A DNA stretch of 64,000 nucleotides from Cristatella mucedo. Lineage: Eukaryota > Bryozoa > Phylactolaemata > Cristatellidae. Below, piece after piece: positions 54,835 through 64,000 of this stretch. The stretch spans positions 64,001 through 128,000 of the forward strand of contig WPIO01000249.1 in the NCBI GenBank assembly GCA_009760855.2, read 5' to 3'. Positions within the stretch are counted from its first letter, which is position 1. The number at the start of each line of letters is the position of its first letter. The notes beneath the pieces are model-generated. The model did not search any database. It was not told the origin of the DNA and worked only from the letters and a program-made list of their open reading frames with translations. Both the position numbers and the translations under genes were made by a program.

Positions 54835-55960
54835 GGATAGCGCTTACGCTAGGTAGAAGTGACTTCTGGGCTTTGGAAGCGTGCGAACTGAAGGTACAGT
54901 CTCCAAAGGATTCGAGGTTCGCATAAGGTGTAGGTAAGAAATGCGATTCCGAAAAACAGGTGGTACGATGCTTAGCCTGGTGGAGCAATAGATCGCATAG
55001 GAAGGCTGGAGCTAAAGAACGAAAGGGCCTAGAAGGGAGTGACAGAACCTTGAAGTCGTAGCTTGACTGAGAGCCAGTGCAGGTCGGAGAGACGAGTGGA
55101 TGCGGCAACTGAGACGCTAGAGACAGATTGGCGTGGCTGCTAGGTTTTGCACCAGTTATAAGTGCCTGATCGCAAAGGCAGATAGGCCAGCGAACAGTGA
55201 CTTACAGAAGTAAAGACAGGATGTCAGAAATTCACGGACCAGTGTAGACGTAATATCTTTGTCTTAACAAGAATGAGTTTTAGCAATTTTATGTAGTTGA
55301 AAGTAGGCATAGTTGACGTTGGAGCTAACGTGGTCGTCTAATAAAAATACAATTTGAAACATTACATGTATGTTTCGTACAGACTCATCATAGGCTACAC
55401 TAGCAGAGCCGATTTGGAGTGTTAATTCCACCAATATCCGAATCACACTCGGTTTGCCCATAACTGTTAAGTAGGTGCTATCATCACTCCATTTAAGAAA
55501 GGTTGCTGACATCCATGAGCGGATTTTATCAATACAAGCAAATAGGAAGTTGACAGAATACGTCATGCTGAAGGGCTGGGAGGGACCAAAGCAAAGTTAT
55601 AGCCGAGTGTCATCCGCATAGAAGTGCCAGCCTAGGTTGTGCCCAAAACCCACATAGGCAAAGAGGGAGAGAGTATACACTGTGAACGAAAACCTAACCA
55701 GACATAGAGCCTTGAGTTGCCCCATACGTCAGTGGTTCCTCGGATTACCTCTTTCTGTTCACCTCAAAACTGAGATATGATCTGAACCTTCGCAGGGCTG
55801 AGCCATGATGCTCTGGCGAGATGAGAGGCGCTGGAGAATAACTCGGGATCGATAGTACCAAAAGCTGCCGAAAGATCAAGCACAACCAGCATAGGGACCC
55901 TACTGACATCTGCATTCCCAAGAAGGTCGTTAAGCACTAGAAGCATTGCCTGATTCAAAA
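54835..55960 (-). mobile_element. LINE-A copy, decayed
   Basis: Minus strand: 55764-55958 encodes the LVVLDLSAAFGTIDPE block, 55264-55566 a 100-codon post-YADD segment (KIRSWMSATFLKWSDD, GKPSVIRILVELTLQIGSAS), and 54791-55108 the C-terminal remains (PTCTGSQSS, LLHQAKHRTTCFSES). Counterpart of 9160-10285 (inverted) and 17990-19235 (direct). Confidence 0.85.
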
Positions 55961-56181
55961 GTATTGCATTTCCTTTCTTTCATTTGTAATGTGCTTTATC
56001 TTTGCATATATTTAATAACATTTTATTAGTTTGTAAAAACCGCACGTATGGAGGGTGACAGGGGTTAGTGCACACTAGAATTTGTTTGGACTAAGAAAAA
56101 GGCAAATTTTCAGTCAAGTTTAGAGTCAACGCAACCTGGCATGTTAACTCAACACGTTCTTGAGGTACCCGAAGAGAAGAT

Positions 56182-56935
56182 AATAATAATAATAACATGC
56201 TTCATAAAGCAAGCACAATCAGAGAACTCAATCTCTTTCAAGGCGCTTTAAATTTGCTGCAAAGGGAGCCTGATTGAATGGTTAGCAGCAGCCTGCTTAG
56301 TAAACAACAAGAACTACATGATTAGTGCTGACATGCACAGGATCAGCATGCAAGCATCGTTACTGGCAGCATGTGCAGCATCAGCACTCATAACCGAATA
56401 AAGGACGAAGCACAGGGACCCACTAAATGCTGTCCTGAATAGGTGCTTTTTTAATTCCTTTTAAATGTGGTCAAGTCAGGGGTTGTTGTGATGGAAGTTG
56501 GGAGTGTTTTCCAAGCTTAGGGAGCATACGAACTAAAGGCATGATCTCCAGAGGGTTTGAGGTTTGTAATAGGTACAAGTAAAATGCCACATTTCGTAAA
56601 AGCGGGTGGTGTGATGCTTTAAATGGTGGGGCAGTAGATCTGATAGGGAGTCTGGAGGCAAAAATGAAGGGGCCTGGAAGTGAGTGCCAAAATCTTTCAA
56701 TTCGATGCTTTGCTTGACTTACGTTGCCGTGCAGGTCGGCGAAACGAAAAAAAAGTGGTGTGATGTAGGAACTGCGAGGCTCACGACAGACAAGACTAGC
56801 TACACAGTTTAGCACTGGCTCTAAGTGCCTGATTGCACAGGCCGGTAGACCGGCAAGCAGTGAGTTATACAAATCAAGAAGGGATATACAAAAAGCTTGG
56901 ACTAGCTTAGATATTGTATCCATATCTAAAAAACC
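56182..56935 (-). mobile_element. LINE-A 3' half
   Basis: Tail TAATAATAATAATAACATGC and hairpin at 56182-56255. The minus frame 56471-56923 (150 codons) carries LVCREPRSSYITPLF and other C-terminal remains. Internal frameshifts. Confidence 0.8.
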
Positions 56936-57734
56936 CGAATTTAAGTAATGTTATATATCTTAAATTGGGCAGTCCTGACGTTGTCACCGGATTACTGGTT
57001 TATCGTGAGATTCGTGATAGACATTCCTTACTTTTGCTTTACAAGTTGACTTCTTCTGCGATCAGGCTATGTATGATCTCAGGACGATTAAACTCCAAAG
57101 CTTGCAACAGGGATCACTGCCACTTGCACTGCCAAACAACTCAGAGTATACGCATACATCCGGGACAAATCGGTAAGAATTATGGCGACAAAGTCAATTT
57201 TCACGATTTGTGTTAATCATGGCATTGATATTCACAGAAGTTCAGCCGGGAAGCCTTCTTAATCCTCAAGTTGTGCTCATCAAGAAGGTTATTAAGATCA
57301 AACCTAGTTAATATGTCAAAGTATGTTACCAGAACACGTCATTCAAGAAAGCATTCTTCCCTATTGAATTTTTGAAAATTAGAGCTACAATCCATAAGAT
57401 TAGCATAAGAAGATATCCAAGAATGATGAGCAAGTACAAATCGATACTAGCCATAAATTATGAAAGCTCAGTGAAGCAGGTTTCACTTCCAGATAGAACC
57501 ATGCCACAAATACAGCACTTTAAACGGTGCTAGTCCATGCTAATAAGTGAGGGATTTTGGGGATTTATAAGCTCGTTATCCCAAAAATAGACTTGTAGAG
57601 TCAGTACCAACCAGTGAATGCATGCCGCCCTAAGCCAAAAATTGCATCAACAAAGATCGCTCACTTTGAGAAACAAAGTTCATATCTCATGCTTGGAGAC
57701 GTCTGTTGGACAGCGACGGAATTTTCTCTCAGAT

Positions 57735-58202
57735 CTACTCCCCCCACCGGGCCAAGCATCGTACCACCCGCTTTTCGGAATCCAACAGTCTACCAATACC
57801 TCGTACAAACCTCAAATCCTTTGGGGACCGTGCATTTAGTTCGTATGCTCCCAAATCCTGGAACTCCCGCCCGACTTGCAAACAGAACATCCCCTGACTG
57901 GACGACATTTAAAAAGAACTTAAAAACACACCAATTTAGGACAGCCTTTAGTGGGTCCCGTGATTCGTTCTTCATGTGCTTATGCATGCTCACACTGCAG
58001 ATGCTGCCACTTACCACATTTGCAAGCTGACCCTGTGCATGTTACCCCTAAACATGTTATTAATGTTGTTTGTTTATCAAGCATGATATTACTCACCTTT
58101 CAATTGCATTTCCATTTGCAGCAAACCTAAAGCACCTAGAAATACATTGAGTTCTCTGAGGGCGCTTTATCAAGTGCATTATTATTATTATTATTATTAT
58201 TT
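57735..58202 (+). mobile_element. LINE-A 3' fragment with complete tail
   Basis: Starts abruptly after GACAGCGACGGAATTT, then LLPP..QASYHPLFGIQQS and NLKSFGDRAFSSYAPKSWNS in frames 57618-57897, TFKKNLKTHQFRTAFSGS in 57614-58030, the 3' UTR, hairpin AAAGCACCTAGAAATACATTG..GAGGGCGCTTT and (ATT)8 at 58180-58202. Same insertion as 3566-4092. Confidence 0.87.
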
Positions 58203-58469
58203 TGAAATTTATTGAACTATCTAAACTGAGACTCATGAAGTCAGTACAAGAACCAATGTAGATTAAATCAATATTAAGGTCACGGGCTTAAGCCCAGCGG
58301 CACATGAACAGTGTGTAGATCAAGGTTATATCCTCTTATAGGGCCATACAGATGAATTAGATTTTCATTTTTGCTTATCTAGATACTTTCAAGATCGCTC
58401 ATCACTTAAGGTATGAGAGTTCTGTGAAATATGCATTGCAACGAACTTAGTTGGCATTTTTGCCAGCTG

Positions 58470-58610
58470 GTTTGGTTCAGTGTTTACGGTCCACGCCCCG
58501 ACCAAGGCCAATCTGAGGTCGTGGGCTCGAGCGCTGAGGTATATGTGAAGCGCCTGAATAAAGATTAAGTTGTCTTGGGGCGCTATACAAATGAGTTATT
58601 CATTTATTTT
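58470..58610 (+). mobile_element. SINE-2 with LINE-A-type tail
   Basis: TGGTTTGGTTCAGTGTTTACGG (A-box side), GAGGTCGTGGGCTCGAGCG (B-box side), GTATATGTGAAGCGCCTGAA, TAAAGATTAAGTTGTCTTGG, GGCGCTATACAAATGAGTTATT. The last 60 bases parallel the LINE-A 3' end. Confidence 0.8.
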
Positions 58611-59309
58611 TATTTTTAGAATGTAAAAGATGTGGAAAACTGTAAGAGGGTTAATTAAGCATTGCACTACTCATTCTGTTGGTAAAACCTTCAGCTAACT
58701 TTCGTCCAATAGTCAAGATTCATTTTAAAGTAGCACATTTGAATACCACCATCAGATAACCGAACCTCTTTCCGTTCCGTTTATAGATTATGTAAATAAA
58801 GCATGTAGTAAGTCCTATTTGATACTTTCTTATGGATACAAAAGCGTAACAAATATTTTCTTATTCAGAACCTAACTTTTCTTCCTGACCAAGACTGTGC
58901 TCAACTTGAAGAAAAAACTCTTATAATCAAGCCAAAAACGAGCTAAATCGTTTTATGTGGTTGAAATGACATAAGAAAAAAGCCAAATTATTGAAACTCG
59001 GCACTAATTTACGTAGACTTTATTCATGAATTACTCGTCAAAACGGTTTGGAAATAAGTTATTATTATTAAAATGGAACTCTAATAATAATAATAATAAT
59101 AATAATTCAAGCCAATTTTATTTTATAAGAAGACCCGATATTCACACGTCACGTTTTTGTTTCCGTAGTAATGACTTTCAAAATTTTCTAAATCCTGGAA
59201 AAACGCTTGATTAGGCCCGGGTATAAATTTCTCGAGCACTCTTTTAAATTCTTAAGGTGGGTATGATTTGTATTTAATATTAGTAAAATTTGGCAGCATA
59301 ATTTGCTAA

Positions 59310-59760
59310 GCCTCCCGTTTTTACTTCTGTCACTCTGCTTGCTGGCCTACCCATTCAATCAGTCGCTTACAGCTGGTGCAAAACTCTACACCTAGGCTTC
59401 TCTGCAGTGAGTGTCACAGTTGCCGAATCAAGCCACTTCGAGCCGACCAGCACTGGCTAACAGTCAGGCAACGGATTGACTTCAACGTATTTTCAAAAAA
59501 TGTAAGGTCCCTTCATTCTTTGGCTCCAACCTATATATCAGATCTACTACCTCACCAGGCCAAGCATCGTACCACTCGCTTTTAAGAATACAAATGCTTA
59601 TCTATACCTTGTAATAACCTCAAATCCTTTGGAGACCGTACACTTAGTTCGTATGCTCCCGAACTCTGGAACTCACTTCCGACTTGCCTCACGACATCCC
59701 ATGAAGTGATCCTATTTATGAAAGCATTTAGTGGGCCCCTTTGATTCGTCCTTAATGTGC
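59310..59760 (+). mobile_element. LINE-A C-terminal fragment
   Basis: Frame 59376-59585 matches 5022-5231 with few changes. The coding remains then continue (GGAACTCACTTCCGACTTGCC, ..GCATTTAGTGGGCCCC) to about 59760 before meeting a minus LINE-A piece. Confidence 0.78.
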
Positions 59761-59764
59761 TAAT

Positions 59765-60620
59765 GCCTACTGAAACATTTGCATACTGCCGCTAAATACA
59801 GTTTCGCTAAAGTCATAAAATTTTTGACGTCAGTCGTGAGTGAGTTACATGCTTTTGGTGCATTGGAGCGAAAGGCACGGCCACTAAATAAGTTGAGGTT
59901 CGGAAGAGGTATAGCTAAACCACTCGATTCAGAAAATGGTGGCACCATACATAACCTGCTGACAGATTATATCTGGTAGGTATGCTGAAGCCAAAGAATG
60001 AAGGACCCAAAAGTGAACGCCACAACTTTTAAGTCTCTGGGCTGCTTCACCGGCAGCTAGTGCTGGTGGGTGAGAATTGCTGCGATATGATATGTGCGAA
60101 GTTTATTGCAGACAAGCCTAGGTGCAGAGTTTTAGACCGACTGCAAGTGCCCGATTGAATTGGCCCGTAGACCAGCAAACAATTAGTATTAGTTGCAGTA
60201 ATCGAGACAAGATGTCAAAAATGCTTCGGCAAATTTAGATGCTCTCTTCGTGTGTAAGCAAGGGCGAATTTATTGCAGTAATGTGCCTGAAATAGGCAAT
60301 TTGACTGCTCGGCTGATATGATAGTTTAAAAAAATGATCAAGTTGGACACAGTAAACCTAGATTTCGTGCAGATTCTGCAGTACATATGCACTCAGAGGC
60401 GATATTGAAAGTTTAGATTTAAAATTTCCAAAGTACACTTAGTTTGACCAAAATAAGTAACTTTGTTGCCTCGTCAATTATTTGGAGCATGTTCGCTGCC
60501 ATACATTGTGGGATGTCAGCAATACATGCAGCAAGGGTGTGTAGAGAATTCGAAATGCTCGAGGGCTGAGTGGGATTAACAGGAATATCGCAAAAATAAC
60601 GCACCTCCGTCTGTAACTCC
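59765..60620 (-). mobile_element. LINE-A fragment with reverse-transcriptase remains
   Basis: Minus frames 60419-60622 (CDIPVNPTQPSSISNSL, LAACIADIPQCMAANML) and 59760-59948 (FSESSGLAIPLPNLNLFSGRAF, APKACNSL) are the start and end of a decayed LINE-A stretch. The intervening sequence is mutated. It is older than the plus fragment judging by frame damage. Confidence 0.7.
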
Positions 60621-61115
60621 ACAAAGCAACAACAAAGACTATGTAGATGCTACTTAGAAATGTGCTGTGTAGCTAATTGAAAGCCTGACCGGCTTTTGGC
60701 AGGCTTTCGGTAGCCAAGAGACTTCATCTCAGGCTACAAAGAGAAACTAAGAAGCATAGCTGTCTGGAGAGCAGTCTAGTTAGCGAATAGCAAGTAAGTG
60801 GCAGCTCTAGAAGGATGTAAAGGCTGAGCCAACGGCGGTAGCTGCAAAGTAGATGGCGTTGCCTAAGAATTGTGGAAGTGAGCTCCACAGTTTAGCACCG
60901 GAGGGAAAACACTTCTGTTGTCAACGGTCTCTAATGAAAATTGAATGAAAGAGCTAATTATTCGTCCATAGAGGACCGGCAGGCAAGAGCAGGCTGTCAC
61001 TGGTGCACGTGTTTAGGTTGCTATGAAGGAGCCAATATCTGGGGGGGGCATTGTGGGTCTGCCTATGAAGTTTTTCTGCATCCATTTATTACTAAGCAGC
61101 AATCGAACTCTTTTA
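60610..61115 (-). mobile_element. LINE-B 3' fragment, decayed
   Basis: Third copy of the element at 5975-6515. The G run is shorter (7), confirming that it is a variable homopolymer. Confidence 0.65.
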
Positions 61116-61116
61116 A

Positions 61117-61290
61117 CCGAGGTGGCACACGGTCAAGCTTCACATGGTCAGCTTTCAGGGTCTCGGTTCTGAGGTCGTGGGTTCGAATCCTGTCGTGGGC
61201 AATACTTTGTTGCCACTGCAAGCTGTAGTGATAGCCGTAAAGGCTCTTCTGTCGTTGTATAAAAAGAGGCTGCTAAATCGGCTAATATTT
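61117..61290 (+). mobile_element. SINE-1, tRNA-derived
   Basis: TGGCACACGGTCAAGC (A box), GAGGTCGTGGGTTCGAATCC (B box), body and TTTATTATTT end; LINE-A tail follows to 61365. Third copy of the 6506 element. Confidence 0.8.
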
Positions 61291-62623
61291 ATTATTTAAA
61301 GTGCCTAGAAAGACGTTGAGTTCTCTCAGGGCCTTATGTCAAATAGATTATTTTCATATTATTATTCTATATGAACCTCTGGATAAGGATACTCACGACC
61401 TCATTGAATGTAGATATTGAGGTATTAGATATTTATGGAATTGAGGGAAGATATTCTAGTGGGATGGTTATAAATGGATGGAGTAAAGATTGAAAATGCT
61501 TCCTTCGACATCGATCGTCCGATTTTGTCTATCTTGCCGAAGAAAGAAGCTAGAGAATCAATAATATAGTGTAGGAAAGAGCATAGGAGTGATTGAGGAG
61601 ACGTTCAATCACAGAAATCTCCATTTTCTGATTGTGCCCTTTGAATTCGGCGATGTTTCTATAGATGCTAGACTGGCGCTTTATTGGATCGACTTGTGCA
61701 ATCTGCAGTAATTCTGGTATGGCAGTCGATAGACAGTCACTCATAATCTGTTGTATGTTGTTCAAACTTGCACTTAGTAGACCTAGCCAGTTTAATTTCT
61801 GTGTTTAGCCGTGAGTCGTCTGGGCGATAGCTCGCTGTGAGCTAAGCAAGCAACATCGTAATATATGTCAGCTAGTGTCCTGATGCAGCGATCTACCCAC
61901 TATGACAGGTCTGAAGGGGGAAAAAGGAGCTGAGGCGAAGCAGACATTATTGAAAGGACAGCGTCGATGCCAAGTGACTGGATTTATGCCAAGGTTTTAC
62001 AATTCACGAATGACTTCGGGTGCAGAAGAGAGCACACACTGTAAGCTGAATGGAATCTAAAGCGATCAGATAAGCAGAGTCAGGTAATGCTAGATAAAAA
62101 GCAGAGATATTAGTGAGTGCTAACAAGGGTTCTGAAAGCGGCTTGAGATTGAAGGATGGACATTCAATAATGATGATTCTACCACCAGCTATGATTGATC
62201 GAGGGATATGAAAGAAGGAGAAGCTGGCTCATTGCAGAATTACAAAGACAAGTGTCAAGATATGCCATTGGGGCCACATAGCTTGCCTGATAAACACCAA
62301 GTGAGAGTGATGAATTGCAGTGCTTTCGGGAAATCACACAGGGCAGCAGAAAAACATGCTGCGACTAGCATAGTGGAGTTGGTTCTGGCCTAGCTAGGCT
62401 AGACTGCTGTGGCTACTGCAGGTTGGCTATCTTTTGTCGATTATCTATTTAGTTCCCGAAGCAACAGCAAGCACATCTAGGAATGAGTTTTCACGAAAAT
62501 AACGCCAGAATAATAGGCGAAGACGATCGCACCTAACAGGCAAAGTAATAACATTAGTGAACTTAAAAGCCGAGGGTGGCCTAATAAATATCGCATTGGA
62601 ATTCAGATAGAAGCAGTAAGCGT

Positions 62624-64000
62624 TTATAATAATAATAATAATAATATTGCACTTGATAAAGCGCCCTCAGAGAACTTAATCTCTTTCTAGGCGCTTTACA
62701 TTTGCTGCAAAGTGATATGCAATAGAATAGTAAGTAAAATCATGCTTGAAAAACAAACAAAATGAATATTATGGTTAGGGGTGACATGCACAGGGTCAGC
62801 ATGCAAATGTGGTTTGTGGCAGCATGCACAGTGTCGTGCATGCATAAGCACATAAAGGACGAATCTCAGGGACCCACTAAATGCTGTCCTAAATAGGTGT
62901 GTTTTTAAGCTTCTTTTAAATGTGGTCAGGTCAGGGGATGTTCTGACGCAGGTCGGGAGGGAGTTCCAGGCTTTGGGAGCATATGAGCTAAATGCACGGT
63001 CTCCAAAGGATTTAAGGTTTGTACGAGGTATTTCCAGACTGTTGGATTCCGAAAAGCGGGTGGTACGATGCTTGGCCTGATTGGGGAGTATATCTGATAG
63101 ATAGGCTGGAGCCATAGAATGAAGAGACCTAAAAGTGAGCGACAAAACCTGGAAGTCAATCCGTTGCCTCACTGGTAGCCAGTGTAGGTCGGCGAGAAGT
63201 AGAGTAATGTCGCAACTGGGACGCCCACGACAGACATGCCTAGCTGCCGAGTTTTCCACCAGCTGCAATCGCCTGATCGCACATGCTGGTAGGCCAGTAA
63301 GCAGTGAGTTGCAGAAGTCGAGACGGGATGTCACGACTGCATGGACCAACTTAGATGTGGTATCCCTATCTAAACAGGCCCTAATTTTAGCAATGTTATG
63401 AAGCTGAAAATGGGCAGATTTGACTGTAGAGCTGATGTGGTCGTCTAACGAGAGGTCGCTTTGGAATATGACACCTAGATTTCGAGCTGATTCAACTGGA
63501 GATATGGTAGCAGAGCCAATTTTGAGAGTCAGCCTATCCAATTTCTGAATCACATTGGGTTTGCCCATAACTAGTAAGTTAGTTTTATCATCGTTTAGTT
63601 TTAGAAAGTTTGCTGCCATCCATGTGCAGATGCCATCAATGCATGCAGCAAGTGAGTTTAGAGAATTTGAGGTGCTCGAAGGCTGGGAGGGATCAAAGCA
63701 AAGGTACAACTGAGTGTCATCCGCATAGAAGTGAAAGCCTAGATTGTGCTTGGCAATCACATCAGCGAGAGGGAGAGTATAAACGGTGAAAAGGACTGGA
63801 CCTTGCATAGAGCCCTGAGGTACTCCATATTTCAGAGGTACTTCAGATGATCTTTGTCCGTTCAAGTCAATACTCTGGAGTCTCCCACTGAGATAGGACC
63901 TGAACCACTGCAGAGCAGTGCCAGTGATGCCCAGGCGAGATTAGAGGCGCTCTAGAAGTACTTTGTGATCGATGGTATCAAAAGCTGCCGAAAGATCGAG
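62624..64000 (-). mobile_element. LINE-A, youngest copy, continues beyond the window
   Basis: Non-LTR retrotransposon of the L2/CR1 type. The 3' end (TAA)n at 62624-62645, hairpin GCGCCCTCAGAGAACTTAATCTC..GGCGCTTT at 62660-62700, then a long intact coding region. The insertion point is read by comparison: block h runs ..AGTAAGCGTTTA at 8290 and 62623, then GATGTCCAC at 8290 but the (TAA)n here. Its coding region is far better preserved than any other copy, so it inserted recently relative to them. Confidence 0.93.
62696..64000 (-). CDS. LINE-A ORF2 reverse transcriptase, C-terminal part (5' incomplete)
   Basis: Encodes the enzyme that copies LINE RNA into DNA at the nicked target. Counting from residue 1 at 63865, GVPQGS is at 14-19, catalytic YADD at 47-50, a WMAANFLKLNDDKTN block at 82-96, HWLPVRQRIDF at 228-238, WNSLPT at 300-305 and LKTHLF at 320-325. 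The frame continues upstream to the window edge through LDLSAAFDTIDHKVLLERL and GTALQWFRSYLSGRLQS, but contains one in-frame TAA at 63941-63943, so it is not fully intact. 389 codons follow the TAA-free part. The endonuclease domain would lie outside. The HWLPV..WNSLP C-terminus is typical of CR1/L2-group LINEs. Confidence 0.93.

Larger units (their letters stand above)
45790..55980. repeat. Right arm of the large inverted duplication
   Basis: Reverse-order homologue of 9060-17322 (see there). It keeps about 2 kb (50500-52700) that the left arm lacks, and its LINE-B and gene sequences contain fewer homopolymer expansions. Confidence 0.88.
58715..62623. repeat. Third, diverged copy of block h
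   Basis: Matches 4711-8290 directly and 1-3565 inverted. Differences from the arms include a 281-base deletion (between 62095 and 62100, versus 7480-7765) and about 240 bases retained at 59680-59940 that the arms have lost. There are also scattered substitutions. It ends at 62623, where LINE-A is inserted. Confidence 0.9.

Overview
The window looks like a repeat-rich stretch of an animal nuclear genome, probably a non-model invertebrate. The sequence is AT-leaning, has no operon-like gene packing, carries GT..AG splice signals, and is dominated by fragments of non-LTR retrotransposons with tRNA-derived SINEs and microsatellites. I cannot name the species. I saw no rRNA, intact tRNA, CRISPR array or recognisable conserved cellular gene.

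Two LINE families account for most open frames. LINE-A is L2/CR1-like. It has reverse-transcriptase motifs, a C-terminal HWLPV..WNSLP..LKTHLF domain, and a 3' end forming an AAGCGCC/GGCGCTT hairpin followed by (ATT)n. LINE-B is a related family ending in (CATT)n. The best LINE-A copy runs off the right edge (62624-64000, minus). Two SINE families are present. SINE-1 has a tRNA-like head with a clear B box and an ATTT tail. SINE-2 has a tRNA-Leu-like head joined to a copy of the LINE-A 3' hairpin tail.

At large scale the window is a mosaic of inverted and direct segmental duplications. (1) 1-3240 is an almost exact inverted copy of 4711-7947, and a more diverged third copy lies at 58715-62623. 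(2) 9060-17322 is inverted relative to 45790-55980, with about 2 kb missing on the left. (3) 39590-44835 is inverted relative to 50095-54890, making a second palindrome around a 5.3 kb centre. (4) 17310-21180 is a direct copy of 54195-57720. The middle (22.3-39.5 kb) is mostly single-copy with scattered LINE and SINE insertions, an in-frame 81-bp tandem repeat (24.3 kb) and a diverged array of about 178-bp satellite monomers (33.0-33.8 kb).

The main non-transposon signal is a compact three-exon gene for a small secreted peptide (13973-16353, plus), repeated inverted at 46820-49118 (minus). Exon 1 is exactly a signal peptide followed by a GTAAGT donor, exon 2 is a short acidic propeptide, and exon 3 is a lysine/leucine-rich amphipathic C-terminus with a poly(A) signal downstream. 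Both copies carry the same LINE-A insertion in intron 1, so the LINE arrived before the duplication. The function is unknown. Much of the window shows homopolymer-length differences between copies, as expected of incompletely polished long reads, so frames of short exons and near-identical palindromes need checking against raw data.
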